A stretch of DNA of 64,000 nt from Glossina fuscipes (Eukaryota; Arthropoda; Insecta; Diptera; Glossinidae), in contig NW_023998415.1 of assembly GCF_014805625.2 (NCBI RefSeq), positions 11,439,975-11,503,974 of the forward strand, given 5' to 3'. How positions within the stretch are numbered: position 1 is the stretch's first letter; the number at the start of each line of letters is the position of its first letter. The position numbers and the translations under genes are program-made. The notes under the pieces were generated by a model. That model saw only the letters and a program-made list of their open reading frames with translations, had not been told where the DNA came from and ran no database searches. Of this stretch, positions 13,544-26,739 are shown one piece after another.

Positions 13544-14800
13544 AGCATGTACAAATAGTATATGTGCAACCGTGTGGTGAGAAACAATGAAAAGATGAAA
13601 TGAATGGAAGAAAATGAGAGTTACACATCCACATACACACACGCACACAGGCACACACACACACAAGCACCGAGGTATACACTCACGCAAGTAATTCAAA
13701 TTCAATTTACTGCATTGTTTAAGGATGCATTGTATGATGTGTTCGAAACTACATAAGAATATGTACATGTCGTTGAGACACTCTCTGGCATTTAAAAACA
13801 ATTGCAATTCCGTCAAAGAAAAAGACACAAAAAAAAAAAAAAAGCAAAAACCACTCGAAAAGAGTATGTGATGACATGATGAAATCGACGAGTACTCTTC
13901 ACTGTGTAATACTGTAAGTGTAGGGGCACGCATTAGCTAAAACCAAAAGAAAAAAATTAAGTTAATACTGTTAGAGAGAGTAATGGTCGGCTTTTTTTAT
14001 ACCTACCAACTAGTACTTAATTAAATGATGTCTAAACAATAAAAAAAATAAATAAATCAATAAAAAAAATGACTAATGATAAAAACGAAATATTTGTAAA
14101 AATATGTAGGAATATGTGAAAAGCAAATAACGGACAATGAAAAGGATGTGATAGGAGCGATAAGCAATAATGGAAACATAATTTAAAAGCATAATGAATT
14201 TCCGAGTAGTAACTGCAAAGGATAACAGCGAATAATTCGATAAAATGGATGCGTTTATAGCAATTTTTTTATTAGAACACAAATTGTTATCTACGCCTTG
14301 AATTAAATCCAGGCTGTCGGTGCCAAAAATAAATAAAATTGGACGATTAATCAGTGAACGAAATATGAACACACAATGCGAATATACACATTATCACATA
14401 AAAATGATTGAGATGAAAAGATTAAGAAAAAGAATCAAAAATTCAAAGACTAAGAAGAAGAATCAATATAGATATAAAAAAAAAAAACAACAACAATAAT
14501 AATAATAACAATAATGAAAACATTGTTACGAAGAATGGTATAAATGTCTTTGCAATTATTACAAAAATATATTGATTATGCCTAACAACGGATAAACTTA
14601 TCAAATGATACGCTTTATCAAAAAAGAAAACAAAATTAACTTAACAGCCATGAGCAACATAAAAAAACCCCGGCAAAGAAATAATGTTTATTTAATATCA
14701 GCCAAAAAAAAAATAAAAATGAACATATATATCCATAATTTTTCATACAATAGCTGATGCAATTAATAATAAAAAAAGGTATTTATATTAATCTCAAATT
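12240..14800. other. A-rich block, no gene recognised
   Basis: The plus strand is strongly A-rich (A runs at about 13279-13308, 13369-13390 and 13407-13420) with many AATAAA strings. Minus-strand frames of 81 to 153 codons are poly-Phe, Cys-Val or Tyr-Ile translations of these repeats. It could be a long 3'UTR or intron of an unseen plus-strand gene. Confidence 0.5.
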
Positions 14801-15244
14801 TATTATAAAATAAGTAAAGTAATAGCTGGCATCCATTTGCTCATCTCATTTGCTATAAAAGCTTTGCAATCCAAACTCAAATTTTTTGCACATTTTCTCT
14901 GCAAGCCATTACGAATGGAATGCTATGTGAATTGCTTTAAAAATCGTTATACCGAATATTTTTGCAATCACTATACAAGATAGTATTATAACCACATATA
15001 TACATGGGATGTTTGTAAAAGTTCGGTTACATTTTATCAATTGCTTGTTGAACAACATTGTCCAGTACATTCTACTATATACTTGTTATGTTGTGCATTA
15101 TGCGAGGCCAAAGTCAAATAAAATATCGTTTTCTTATCCGCAACCCTTTATCCTTTTATCCTTTTATCTATTATTGTTTGTAACCTTTTTAACTTTTTAT
15201 ACTTTGCATAACAAATACATAGGCTTTTAATTAACTTAAGAGAA

Positions 15245-15432
15245 CAATTCGCCTGAGTGGCCGAAGGTGAGGAATCTCGACTAGCAACTCTCAATAGACG
15301 TGGGTTCGAATCTCAAGTGCGGGTTTAAGTTTTTTTAATAAAAGTCGTCAATAGCCTTAGGATGCTAGTGCGTTTAAAAATTGCGTCTCATCTTAGAATT
15401 TATTTCTCTGGCGAAATGAATAAATAATAATG
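15245..15432 (+). mobile_element. tRNA-derived SINE, copy B, with perfect target-site duplication
   Basis: The head CGCCTGAGTGGCCGAAGG contains a pol III A box (TGGCCGAAGG at 15258-15267). A clean B box, GGTTCGAATC, lies at 15303-15312. The non-tRNA body and a short TAA-type tail end at about 15432. The 11-bp sequence ACTTAAGAGAA occurs on both sides (15234-15244 and 15433-15443), the signature of L1-type or other target-primed insertion. The head resembles a class II tRNA (Leu or Ser). It has no coding capacity and would need a LINE in trans. Confidence 0.9.
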
Positions 15433-15714
15433 ACTTAAGAGAAATTTTATCTTACGCTAGATTTTCGATTATGAGATAAAAATATATTAAAAGTTCACAT
15501 ATTTTTAGCGATCGTAATTTAATTTCACATCACTTTAATTTTTGGTTTTTAAGTTTTTTTTTCGCATTACTATCGCGTAACAAGGAAAGTCAAACAAATT
15601 TCCCGCATTCCAATTTACATCAACTTTTACGTTAAATGTCTTCTCGAATCACAAATGAATAAAAAATTATTCAAAACAAATAAGTAAAAGGACTGTTTGT
15701 GAGCGACGGCCACC

Positions 15715-16022
15715 CATTAAATACCCTACACCATCCTACAGTTATTCGCATTACTTATATGCGAAATGGTCGAAAAAGTGATTCCATCCGAATCATTTTC
15801 AATAGGGTTCGCGTTTGTGTTAAATTTCATCAACATTTTTTTTTTTCAAAAATTGCGAAATATACGTTTAATATAAGAAAACAAGACAGATGGGTGGCGG
15901 ACAATAGACAAAATTAAATCGATTCGTCAACGGATTTTGAATCCATCAGCATAATAAGGCTTGCATCTATTTTAAATTTTCCTGCATATTTCATACATCC
16001 GCACAAACTTAATATGCCCTGG
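15715..16022 (-). repeat. INE-1/DINE-1-like repeat, subfamily 1, copy 2
   Basis: Read on the minus strand it opens near ACCAGGGCATATTAAG and continues with AAGTTTGTGCGGATGTATG, then GCCTTATTATGCTGATGG. It ends GGTGTAGGGTATTTAATGG at about 15715-15735. A string complementary to the last block occurs at 44815-44835, suggesting a terminal inverted or hairpin sequence. Confidence 0.6.
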
Positions 16023-17542
16023 TAACATAAAAGTCGCATAGCGTTTATGTAAGACTAGCGACGAAATTTATGCCTTTGTTCCATATGCAAAAAATTAAGA
16101 ACGCATATAATAAAATTGCAATTTTCATGATGAGAACGGCAAAGAAGTGAAACATTGCAATGCCGTTTATATTGTCATTGCAAGTAGAAAAGAATGACAT
16201 GCGGTAGAGAATTGTAAGCTAACAGCTGTCAGTTATAATTTCGGTTATGAGAAAGAGGAAAAAGGACGACGAATAACAAAATAATAAAAAAAAAAAATGA
16301 ACGTAAACTGCTTATGCAACAACAACAACAACAACAACAACATTGAGAATGATAGGAATCGATGAACCAAAGTAATTTGTAATTGAAACCAAGATCAAGT
16401 AGATTTAAACAAAAGTCGATAATAAACATCCCGCTGAGCTCGAATGAAAGATTTCTATAACTTACTTATCTTTTTCTTATTTATTTTATCTTATTATGCT
16501 TATCTTTACCTACCGTTAAGGCGACATTTGTTCTCCCTTTCATACTTTCTAGTTATTTCTGCTTGAATTAAAGCAAAATATATTTGAATGCCTTATGCCT
16601 GACAACTGAAAAAATCTTTCCCTCTTCTCTATCGGATTTAGGAAATTTGTAAAGATCTTAAACTTTTTGCCAAGGTCCCAAAAATTAAAAGGCATTAATA
16701 TACCACAGTTAATCCTTGTTTCTTTTAAAAACATTAACAAAAAGATTGCATCTTGTACTTTAAAACTAAAATCGTAGGCACATCTTTTATATAGGATAAG
16801 TCCTTTCAACATCCTATAAATGCAGAGGTTATGGAGAGGCAATATATATATAAAAAATAATGATATAAATAATAATTGAATTATTTGCAATATTTTTGAC
16901 ATGACTTTTAAGTATTTCAAAAATAATGGCGGCGTTGGATGGTATCAGCGCTTGATATTACTTACTGGAAGTATTTAGCATTGGACTTGATAAGTAATAA
17001 ATTACATTCGGGAAACAAATCGTTGCTACAAAATGCGTATGTTTTTGTTGACATCACGATATAGTGACAGAGAGCATAGTGACTGTTGGGCACACTCATA
17101 ACGAAGAAAAGGGGAAAGCCCAGTGACATAATGTTTTTTGCAAAGAGATAGCAGCAATTGATGCAATATGTGGACATTGCAAAGGTATTATGACCATTCA
17201 AGTGCTAGGGAAAATATACCTCAGGGATAACATTAAAAGAAAGATTTTATCTACTATTTGCTATCTCAGCATACCTATCAGAATGCTTAAGAAGGCAATA
17301 CAGGAAAGAGCTGACGCGAATTCACTCTGACAGTAAGAGTGCTCTATAAGCATTGCCTGCAAAGGCAAATAATAATATCTAAGTTTGTGTTGGCCTTAAA
17401 TGAATTAGGCAATCATCACTAAGTGCATCACCTAATATAATATGGGTGCCTCAAAATTTAGATATCAAAAGCAACGAACGTACGAGCAGCAAACAATCTT
17501 TGACTTCTTATCATAACTCCCTGAGAATTATATGTATTTCAG

Positions 17543-17754
17543 TTACCGATCTATGCAGATACCGCGAGTAGGCGGTGGAAACGTTCCATCATATCCTGCC
17601 CGACATCGGCAGAATCAGACACCAGGTGTTTGGCGAACACTTCATAATGTCGGACACAACCACTGTGCGCCGACCAACAGAATGTGCCTGGACTGGCTCA
17701 CAGCACTACTGCAACGATGTCTATCGCTGCCAAACACTCACGAATGAAAGCAAG
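17543..17754 (+). pseudogene. Putative protein-coding exon with an in-frame TAG, product unknown
   Basis: I do not recognise the protein. The 17572-17754 frame is open and has strong C/G third positions, unlike the AT-rich flanks. It encodes a Cys-containing stretch with four Cys in its second half (around 17665-17730). It ends AAG|GTAAGG, a near-consensus donor at 17754/17755 in phase 0. A pyrimidine-containing acceptor, TATGTATTTCAG, ends at 17542. Between the acceptor and 17572 the same frame also has coding-like codons, but a TAG stop lies at 17569-17571. So it may be a pseudogene, a readthrough site, a base error (for example CAG to TAG), or the exon may begin later. A possible downstream acceptor at 18501 (ACTTCAG) precedes A-rich, 3'UTR-like DNA. 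It could also be an unrecognised transposon fragment. Confidence 0.4.
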
Positions 17755-18088
17755 GTAAGGTTTGTATAAAAATATTATTAATAGCAAATTATCGCTTGAG
17801 TAGATAATTAAGTCTAAAGATATCTCGCTTTGAAGGCAAGCAATGCGGAAAGAGTTAAAGACTAGAGAGATTTGAGTCAAATGCTTAATTGCACGTAAAC
17901 AAGAAACGGAAAAAATTTCAATTTTCAACCATAAATAAATTCCATAAATGCTTTTAATAGCCCGTTGAGTGATGTTTAAACGAGTGAAACTACTGCAGAA
18001 GGCTTTGCCTTGTCTGCTTATACAAAGATGTATTGTAACCAATTTTAAATTACATTTGATTACAACTAGCCGCACATAAAAAGAGGGA

Positions 18089-18119
<31 letters not shown>

Positions 18120-18850
18120 ACATAATGCAAACAACTTTGTATCGCTTAATAGGCAGGCTTTACCGTAACATATTATGATTATTATCATTAACATTATTGT
18201 TATTACAGTTAGGCGTGACTAGCGTACCTCTAAGCAGCCGACTTGTACACATGCATAACCGTATAAATATTCATTTATATATATACAGAAAACAGACGTA
18301 TACACTTCCCTTCAAACTTTTATAAATTTTAATTAAATTTTCTAATTTGCTGGCAGGAGAAGAAGAAAAGTAAAGAGAATCAATGCGTACGACGCACGAT
18401 AGAAATATCATACCAAGTAACTCAAACTTCAATATTCCCAACGACTCATATTACATATAAGCGAACACATCTAACTGTACTATACTATATTAATACTTCA
18501 GGCGGCATCCCATCGCCATTGTTATTAGCAGCATTAGCAAACCAAGCAGCAAAGCCATCGTTTATCGTCTATAATAACAATAATGCAGGCAAATCAATAA
18601 CCCGCGGCTATTGGCTTTAGTTAGAAAGCCATCGAAAAAAACAAAAAAAAAACAAAAAAAAACAAAAAAAAGTAAAAAACTTTTCTCACACTTATTCAAG
18701 CTTTTGCATGCACACACAACTCAACAGAGCAAAATACAACAGATTATAAATTTGTATAAATCTACACACTGCACACTCAGAAACATACCAAAGCATTGGA
18801 GCAAACGACTTTCAACTTTATAATTTTAATTTGCAGAAAATGAATTGCAA

Positions 18851-18884
<34 letters not shown>

Positions 18885-19126
18885 GTAATAAAAAGGAGAA
18901 GAAGCAAAACATTTATATATACGTATATATATATATAATCTTGGGATTCATAAGTAACGCGTATATCATGAGTACTTTTTGCCTGTTTGCATACTTGCTT
19001 GCAATTTTTTGTTTATTTAAGTTTTTTAAGGACAATGTGTAGGGGTTAATATTTCATTTCAATTAATAGTAAATTAGGCTAGAGTACTCGACTATGTACA
19101 CATTAGCTCATTTCCTATATTTCAAC

Positions 19127-19157
<31 letters not shown>

Positions 19158-19764
19158 TAAGTCTTACATAATACCTTTCTAAACTTTGTCTTATAATGAA
19201 ATACTGGCATGTATATGATTTTCTTAAACTCCTTATAAGTTTTATTAATCTCTCTTTTCCCATGTTATTACTTTGCCACCTAATATCCAATAAGCCGTTT
19301 ATTAAATGAAAGTGAACTCATACTGTTGCCTGCTATCATATTTTACTTTAATATATAAAAATATATGTAAGTGTATATATAAGTACGAATGCATATGTAT
19401 TAAATTTTATTTGACTTTTTCCTTCGTACACTTTTACTAATGCACATAAAAGGAAATAAAATGAAAATATGTATTTTTGTATATGCAAAAAAAAAAAAAA
19501 AAACAAAAAAAATAATAATAATAATAATTTCCATCATAAAGACTCTGCCAAACACTCAATTATGCACAAAAAGCCACATTCCCATAAGCAGCAACAGGGC
19601 CTTATAAGACTGAAAGCAGGTAAAAAAGTATATAGAAAAAAAAAAATAAATAAATAAAAAGAGAAAGAGAAAGAGAAAAGAGTGGAAAAAAGATATATAT
19701 TTGAGTGAGTATATACAAGGAAAGCTTTAGAGATCTAGTCGCGTACGAATTTATTCGTTTGGTA

Positions 19765-19801
<37 letters not shown>

Positions 19802-20773
19802 GTTTGTTTTTACCAAAAAAAAAAAAAAAAAAAAAATTACTTTAGCATCAGCAACACTTTGTAGCATACATAAAGGAAAAAAGGAAAAAGAAGAAAACGA
19901 AAAGCGAGAAGCGAGAAGGAGACAGTGAAAGAAAGACAAACTCCGTTATTTTCTATGAAAAAGTCTGGTCGAAAAGGGAAAAGCAACTGTACGATGAAAC
20001 AAAAAAAAAAAAAACAAAACATTATTTATTTCCCTGTTATTCCTACAGCCAGCAGCTGCTCGATTATAATGGACGAATTGAAAAGAAGAAAAAACGTTCA
20101 AAAATCAAGACAGAATACAATTTTATAGAAAGGATAAGTTTATGATAAATTTCCTCTTGAATATAAGATAGACTAGAGCAGACACTGTGATACTAGTGAA
20201 TTAATGAAACTTGATACTAAGAAATCATTCGGCAATACATACAACAACAGATGACTTCAACGAGTATGCACGTACAAGTATATGCAATCTATGCACAAAC
20301 AGTAATAGATTAACTAAAGATCAATTACTTTGAAATCTTGATATGATTATGAAATTCGTTGAGATCAGACACAACTAGATGCGTTTGAAATCGAGTTTTA
20401 AAGCAAAAGAACGGTGAGGGCACGCATATTGATCGATGATGATGTTTACATGTAACATGAAACGCGTAATACGCCTATCTTTCCTACGCTCTGTAATATA
20501 ATTTATTATTATTATTATTATTATTACATAAATCTCGTCGCAAAAGAATATTTCATTGCTCATGTTTCCCTAGATCTACTCATATGTCGAGACATCTCTA
20601 TTCTAAATCACATTGTGTTCTCTGGTGATATATTTTGAAAAACAAAAAAAAAAAAAGAGAGCGAATTTTTTCACATTAACCACATGGTGCACTTTTCCTC
20701 CAAAAATACATATTTTTACGAAATTTTCTACTTTTCTTTTGAAGGTTTATTGTAAAAGTAAACTCAGGTATTT

Positions 20774-20808
<35 letters not shown>

Positions 20809-22687
20809 GTATACTAAAGCAAATATATTCAATTGTATGGGAATTGAATATCTAAAAGTCAGTCAGCCTGGTTTGAACAGATTTCCTTGTAATCAAAAAC
20901 AAATGAAACATTTTTAATTAAATTTTTCTATTTTGTGCTCTCTTCTCAAATTCAAGTCCTTTGACTATACGTATACATATAACTAATATTTACGTATACA
21001 TATAATTAATATTCCATTCGCATCATCGCACTTATTTTTCCTTGTTGAGCCATTAAGAAAACATTTATTGTGTAAAAAAAAAAAAGAAAAAAAAACAACC
21101 ATAAAAAAAAAAATAAAGATAAGTTCAAATAAATTTGATTAAATATTTTACTTTAAGTATTAGACATCATCAGGGAGGCAAAGCGAAGAATTGCCCAACT
21201 CTTCCTCTTCATTTTCTTTACTGTTCTTCTAAGAATGTCTTGCACAGAGCAGAATTTCGATATTGTTACTAATCCATACGACTGCTCCTCATCTTTGCAA
21301 AAATTTTTTGGGTCAGGCTAGCATTTCGAAGCATTTGAAGATGTTTTATCATTAAAAGATGGTTTAAAGGTTAAAAGGCACACATCGTGCGAGAAATAGC
21401 AATTTAAAAGAGAAAGGAATGATCGATGATTCTGGACTGTACGATGAATCTAATTATATTTGTTTAAAGTTTGAATGGAGGCTTTTGCTAGGATCGCATC
21501 GGTGTACAACGTCATCTTGAAAATCGAAGGAGTTCCTGGCTTCGCTTCCCCCAAAGAATAGAAAATAGCCGTACACCAGCCCTCATCGGGCACTCAGGCA
21601 TTAACTAGCTTAACTATGAATATTGGACGGTTTGATATATCGGATACTCCGATATTAAGCCTTTAGAGCCAAAAGCTTTTGAAGCATCTAATGCCTGGGG
21701 TACTACTATTCTGTAACTTTATTCGTATCGCAAACAATTTGAATGCAAATGTTCTTGCCGCGTTTTGCAAATATCGTATCCTAATTGTCGTAAATCCCTA
21801 GAAGCTCGTAAATTCGTTTTCGATTTGACTCATGGAGCTTTTATTTCTCGCTTTCGTTTTTCTGCTTGCACGATTATTTCTTGTCAATAGGAAACGAATC
21901 TCTCTTTGATAGATATTCAGTATAGACAATCGACAAACAGGGTTTATTTCGGTACTGAAAACTCCACGTTATGAGTCGGCAAACTATAGCCCATGACAAA
22001 AAAAAAAAACGAAAAGAAATACAAAAACAACACCAGTTAGCATTTAAAAACGGAAAAGAAAAAAGCTTTATATTTGATATGAACCGATGTGAAAAGACGC
22101 CGACGTTCTTAATCTGAGCATGCGTATCGTATGATATTTAAATCCGACGGAATACCTAATGATTACGAAAATTTAAAATTAAAAAAAAAAAAATATTACA
22201 ATAGCTTTACATTGCTTCTAGACGAGAGGGAACTAATGGATGAAGGTCCTTATATTTGGTATCCCTATTAAAGAATAAATTCATATTTGAATTTGTTAAT
22301 AATGATTTTTTTAATGATTGTTTATTTTTCTCGGCATGTGTTCCTATTCCGTTCAAGGGTTACACTCGTACAGGTTCACCGCAGAAGCTTTTATAGCGTT
22401 TCCATGCTCTCCGCATGTAGTTGCATTTGATTAAAGATAACTTTAGATGGTCGCCTTGTAATCGTTCACGGCACTTCAATCTCGTTTGAAAAAAAATTTA
22501 AGTAACCGTATCCCATCCATTAAACCATAGCAACACCAGCATCTACGCTTTGACCTAGACAGGGGAAATTGCTATTTCTCTGTTCAATTTATGTTATAAT
22601 TTTTGGAAAAAATTCCACAAAAAATTATATTGGCCTTAATACTTTTATTTACATTGCGCAACTTAAAACTTACATCATAAAATAGTC
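17755..22687. other. A-rich DNA downstream of the putative exon; no gene recognised
   Basis: Contains an AAT repeat at 18851-18884, A runs near 19126-19150 and 19817-19837, and a T run at about 20779-20807. A possible acceptor at 18501 opens a 40-codon frame to a TAG at about 18620. The block could be an intron plus 3'UTR of the gene hinted at by 17543-17754. Confidence 0.4.
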
Positions 22688-22870
22688 ATCCGCCTGATTA
22701 GCAAAGTACGCAAAGTCGGTAATGGATCTTGACTAACAATTCAATGGTTGTGGGTTTAAATCTCAAATATGATACAGTTATGAATATTATCGATAGCCTT
22801 AGATGCTAGCGCTTTAAGACATTCTTCAAATTCATTTCTCTAAGTAGATTAGTTATTATACTAATAATAA
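22688..22870 (+). mobile_element. tRNA-derived SINE, copy C (diverged)
   Basis: Begins TCCGCCTGATTAGC, with a weakened A box and a B box mutated to GGTTTAAATC. The body still carries the family block (GCCTTAGATGCTAGCGC) and the end has ATTTCTCTAAG and a short TAA repeat. No clear target-site duplication is visible, so it looks older than copy B. Confidence 0.75.
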
Positions 22871-22972
22871 CAGCACAATTAATAAATATCTTCAATAAAA
22901 ATTGCTATAGTTGCTCGAAAATACCTAATTGCAGCTATCTTCAAGGAAATTGTCTAAACGCAAGGCATTCTT

Positions 22973-23130
22973 TTATTTCCAGAGAATATATGCTAAGACT
23001 AAAGTCTTAAAGCACTAGCATGTAAGGCTCTCGGCTTTATTATGAACTCTACCGCACCTGAGATTTGAACTCCACGACCATTGAGTTGCTAGTCGAGACT
23101 CTTGCCTACTCGGCCACTCAGGCGGATCAA
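22973..23130 (-). mobile_element. tRNA-derived SINE, copy D
   Basis: On the minus strand it reads CCGCCTGAGTGGCCGAGTAGG (A box complement at 23105-23116), then a B box AGTTCAAATC and the shared body. The TAA tail is almost absent. TTATTTCC flanks it at 22973-22980 and 23131-23138, but the left copy overlaps family sequence, so this is only a weak target-site duplication. It lies about 100 bp from copy C in the opposite orientation. Confidence 0.8.
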
Positions 23131-23138
23131 TTATTTCC

Positions 23139-24521
23139 TAACAATAGTGGGAGTAGTAAGAATAATCGAAATTTGTCGAATGTTAATCGCTTTCGTGGGG
23201 GAGATGGGTTTATCAACATTTCAGATCACAATCTTGAAAACGAAAATTTAAATTTGATTTACATCTCACGCTTTCGTTTATGGAATTTTCTTCGTACGAG
23301 ACGCGTACCTTTTTTCGCGAATACGCGATATCCTTTTTAGTTTTAAGACTAATAAGCGGAATAAATTGTAATCGGTTTTCCTGTCCTCTCATCTTGGAAT
23401 TAAAGCGAATTTTCGTATATATGATGGAACCCGGTAAGCTTGTGTATACATGATTGAAAAGATATGTAACTTTTGCTTAAAGCCCATTATCCCCATGTTT
23501 ATCAGAAACCGCTTCTACGATTTGACTGTCCTCTAATTGGATATTGGAAAAATAATGATATATATGCATCCAATTTACAATTAAACAATTACACAACTGA
23601 TAATCAAAATGTATTGACAACGATTCTTACATGAAAGCAACTTTGTGTCATTTTTGGTGGTCTGGTATTACATGCGTAACATGCAGCTATACATAATAGT
23701 AATCAGTTTCTTCCCCCCCCCCCCCCCCCCTTCCTGCTCACTATACACACAAAATTCGAATGCTAGTGTGCAAAGCCTATGTAAGCCTTTAGGATTTTGT
23801 TAGCAAATAATGCACAATATACCAGTGTAAAGAGTTTTAGTAAACATTCTGTTTTTATTGTTTTACTTTATTCAATTTTCATCGGCGTCCATACATAATC
23901 GACCATCATGTTTTCAAAGGCCTTGACGAGTTCAAGAAATTTCAATCGTATTAAGTATACGAAGCATTAAATAATTTTAAAGGTTTATTATTTTGTCGCC
24001 GTTGTTGTTGGAATTGGTCTTCATAAAATTTGATAAATGAAACTTTTCACGACTATGTGAATATGTTTGCAATTTGCGCATAGTTAACGCATATGCAAAA
24101 AGGAAGAAAGTAGGTGAAGGATTTTTGACGACTGCAAGTAGTTAAACTTGCAGAAGAAATAAATTCATTCGCCTTGAATATGTTTGTTAAGTAAAATTCA
24201 TAAACTACAACCATTCATTATATGTACAAAATACATTTGATTTTACAATCTGTCGATAACAAAAATATAATAATTTCGTGCTATCAGGTTAAATCTGGTA
24301 CATTAGTTGAGGTTTTCTGGCAAATCTATCTATTTAGCTAACAATCGGGCATGCAGGTATATATGTATTCTCTTAAATGGTTTTCATTAAACATCTCTTT
24401 CTCTCTCTCTCTCTTTCTTTCTCCGTCTCTATTTCGCTTCGCTGCCACTTATTTTTACTTCCCCATTTCTATGCTTTGCCATATATAAGTCCACACCACT
24501 GAATTTCAGTGCTATTAGCAA

Positions 24522-24564
<43 letters not shown>

Positions 24565-26739
24565 TGGCTGTTAGAAAGGTATTGTGTGTCGCTGGCGCTG
24601 CATGCTGCTGTTGTTTCAGCTATTAACTGATACGCGGATTTATATACAAAGCACACGGAGTATTTGCTCATGACTAGATTAATCTACTGCAAATGTGTTG
24701 AAAAACATGTACTATTTGTGCTATTACATAACCAAACCAACAGCAGCAACAACAATAATAATAGCAATACTGACACTGTCGACAACGGTAATGACAATGA
24801 TGACGTTACCAATGTCGATGCTGATGGTTATGATGGTAAGAATAGGATAGGTTTGTTGTGACAATCGCGTTGATGATGATAATAATAATGACGATCACGA
24901 TGACGATAACGATGACTATGATTGTTACAGTTTGATTGTACACGTGTAAAATTTGAAAAGGATTCATTTTGGTTTCGGTTTTTTGAGTACCACAAATACA
25001 CACATCTACACACAAACACATTCCCATACACATGCACGTGCAGCTCGAGATACAATTTGGCATTTGCACACCCGCTTCAAATTCACTTCGTATTATGCAT
25101 GTGTGTGCGTGTGTACTTAGTCAAATATACTAACATATAGATACGCATGCTAAAAAACCATTAAACATGCAAAATGCTAGTAAAATATTGTTGAGAACGT
25201 GTGCTGTTAATGGCTTGTCGTTACACTGAAATGTTTTGATGTTTTTGTTTTGAAGATGGCTATATATATATATATATATAAATTTATATATATATATATG
25301 AATGTGTATTGATTGCATAAATCCCGTCTGTATGTAGACACATATGTATGTGCGTCTAGGTAATGGAAAATATTAAATAAGGCTAATGTGATTATGTGTA
25401 CATATTCATGCTAACACAATACAATGTCTGAATGGTTCATTACGATTTAATTAAGTCAAAGTTCTCTTTTAAGCCTTGCGTTGTGAAATGTTTTACAAAA
25501 ATCATAATTTTTGTAATTTTTTGTATTTTTAATTTTGCTAAAATTTGAAATTGAAACATGTCATCAATTAAACTTTTGTTTTGCTTAATTTGTTATTGAT
25601 CAGAACGTATGAGGGAGCTATCGGAAATTTTCTTATTTAACGTAAAACACATAAATCTAATACCACCGAACCATTTCTTCTAACCGCTGCGTGTGCTTAC
25701 TTTTAATAAATTGACTACAATTTTTTTTTAATTTTTTATTTTTTTTGTTTTTGTTTTCGTTACAGAGTTAATTTACAATCTGTGCAAAACGATTTAAAAA
25801 CAGAAGAAGTAAATTTATTCTTAATTGTGTTGGTAGTTTTTCTCAGATCTCTCCATATTCAACATAATGACATAGGGAGGAAGTGTTTTTCTTGCATTTA
25901 CCTAGCAGGACTTGTCAGATCAACGCAGGCAGGTAGTATGCGTGTTTTGGGATATTATTGTATTCATATCCCCACCTGTTTCACGTTGCATCTATTTGAG
26001 CTTCACGTACACATATTAAACACATTTCAAATTTCCAACAACGTTATCTGTGATTTCAAGTTGAGGCTTGACGTTAACATAGTACTTCGTCCTCAATTGC
26101 TTATCCTCTTACAATTATTAATGGAAGATAAAAGTGTAACAATTATGCAGTTTCACTGGTAGAGCGAAGAAATATTCATCAGAGATGACAAAAAGCCCTG
26201 TTAGGCTAAAAACATAGAATTATAGGATAATTTCAATAATTAAAAATAACTAAAATATTCGTTAACAGTTTTGATTAATTATGTCAGCATTTGCATCTTA
26301 TCTTAAATTGCTTAAAAGATAATTAACTGTATATAGAGTTTTAAATCAAGTTAAATGATCGAAAGCCGCCGATATATGAAAAAAGGCAAATGTATTCAAA
26401 AATACTGTCAAGTTGAGTGAAAGGAAAATCAATCATTCGTTCTCTTACAGCGATACAAATCCAAGCAAAGTGATTAGTTTCTTATTAAGCAACTATTAGT
26501 TCGTCTTTGTAAGTCAGTTCGCCATTTATGACCACCCCTCAGGCACCGTGTTTGTGTGTATACTTTTCAGAATACTTGAATATCTCTTTATGTGATGATT
26601 TAAGAAACAATATCACTAATTATTAGATAATTTTCCATATTTATTATACGTTAATATAAGTAAAAATCCTATAATGGGCTACAGTCCATCATTAAACATC
26701 ACTTCGCTTAATATAGTTATTCATAGATGGCTTTTCAAA
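23139..26739. other. No gene seen
   Basis: AT-rich with the poly(C) tract, TA runs and a GAT/AAC-rich stretch near 24740-24925. The 25782-26162 frame has no early ATG and no recognisable domain. Confidence 0.6.
23713..23730. repeat. Poly(C) tract of 18
   Basis: An uninterrupted run of 18 C. This is unusual in such AT-rich DNA, where homopolymers are otherwise A or T. Confidence 0.95.

Noticed and set aside
13472..13933. 153-codon minus-strand frame, among the longest in the AT-rich part
   Set aside because: It is built from TA and CA microsatellites and homopolymers (Tyr-Ile, Cys-Val and Phe runs), with no protein-like composition.
17698..18123. 141-codon minus-strand frame over the putative exon
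   Set aside because: The codon bias of the exon favours the plus strand, and the frame runs into TA repeats.
21175..21240. Short acidic minus-strand peptide ending in a stop near 21167
   Set aside because: Too short and interrupted by upstream stops to assign. It may be a transposase tail but no other motif supports it.
25782..26162. 126-codon plus-strand frame after an acceptor-like TTTTCGTTACAG
   Set aside because: It lacks an ATG until about 25938, shows no codon bias or family similarity, and no donor site was found.
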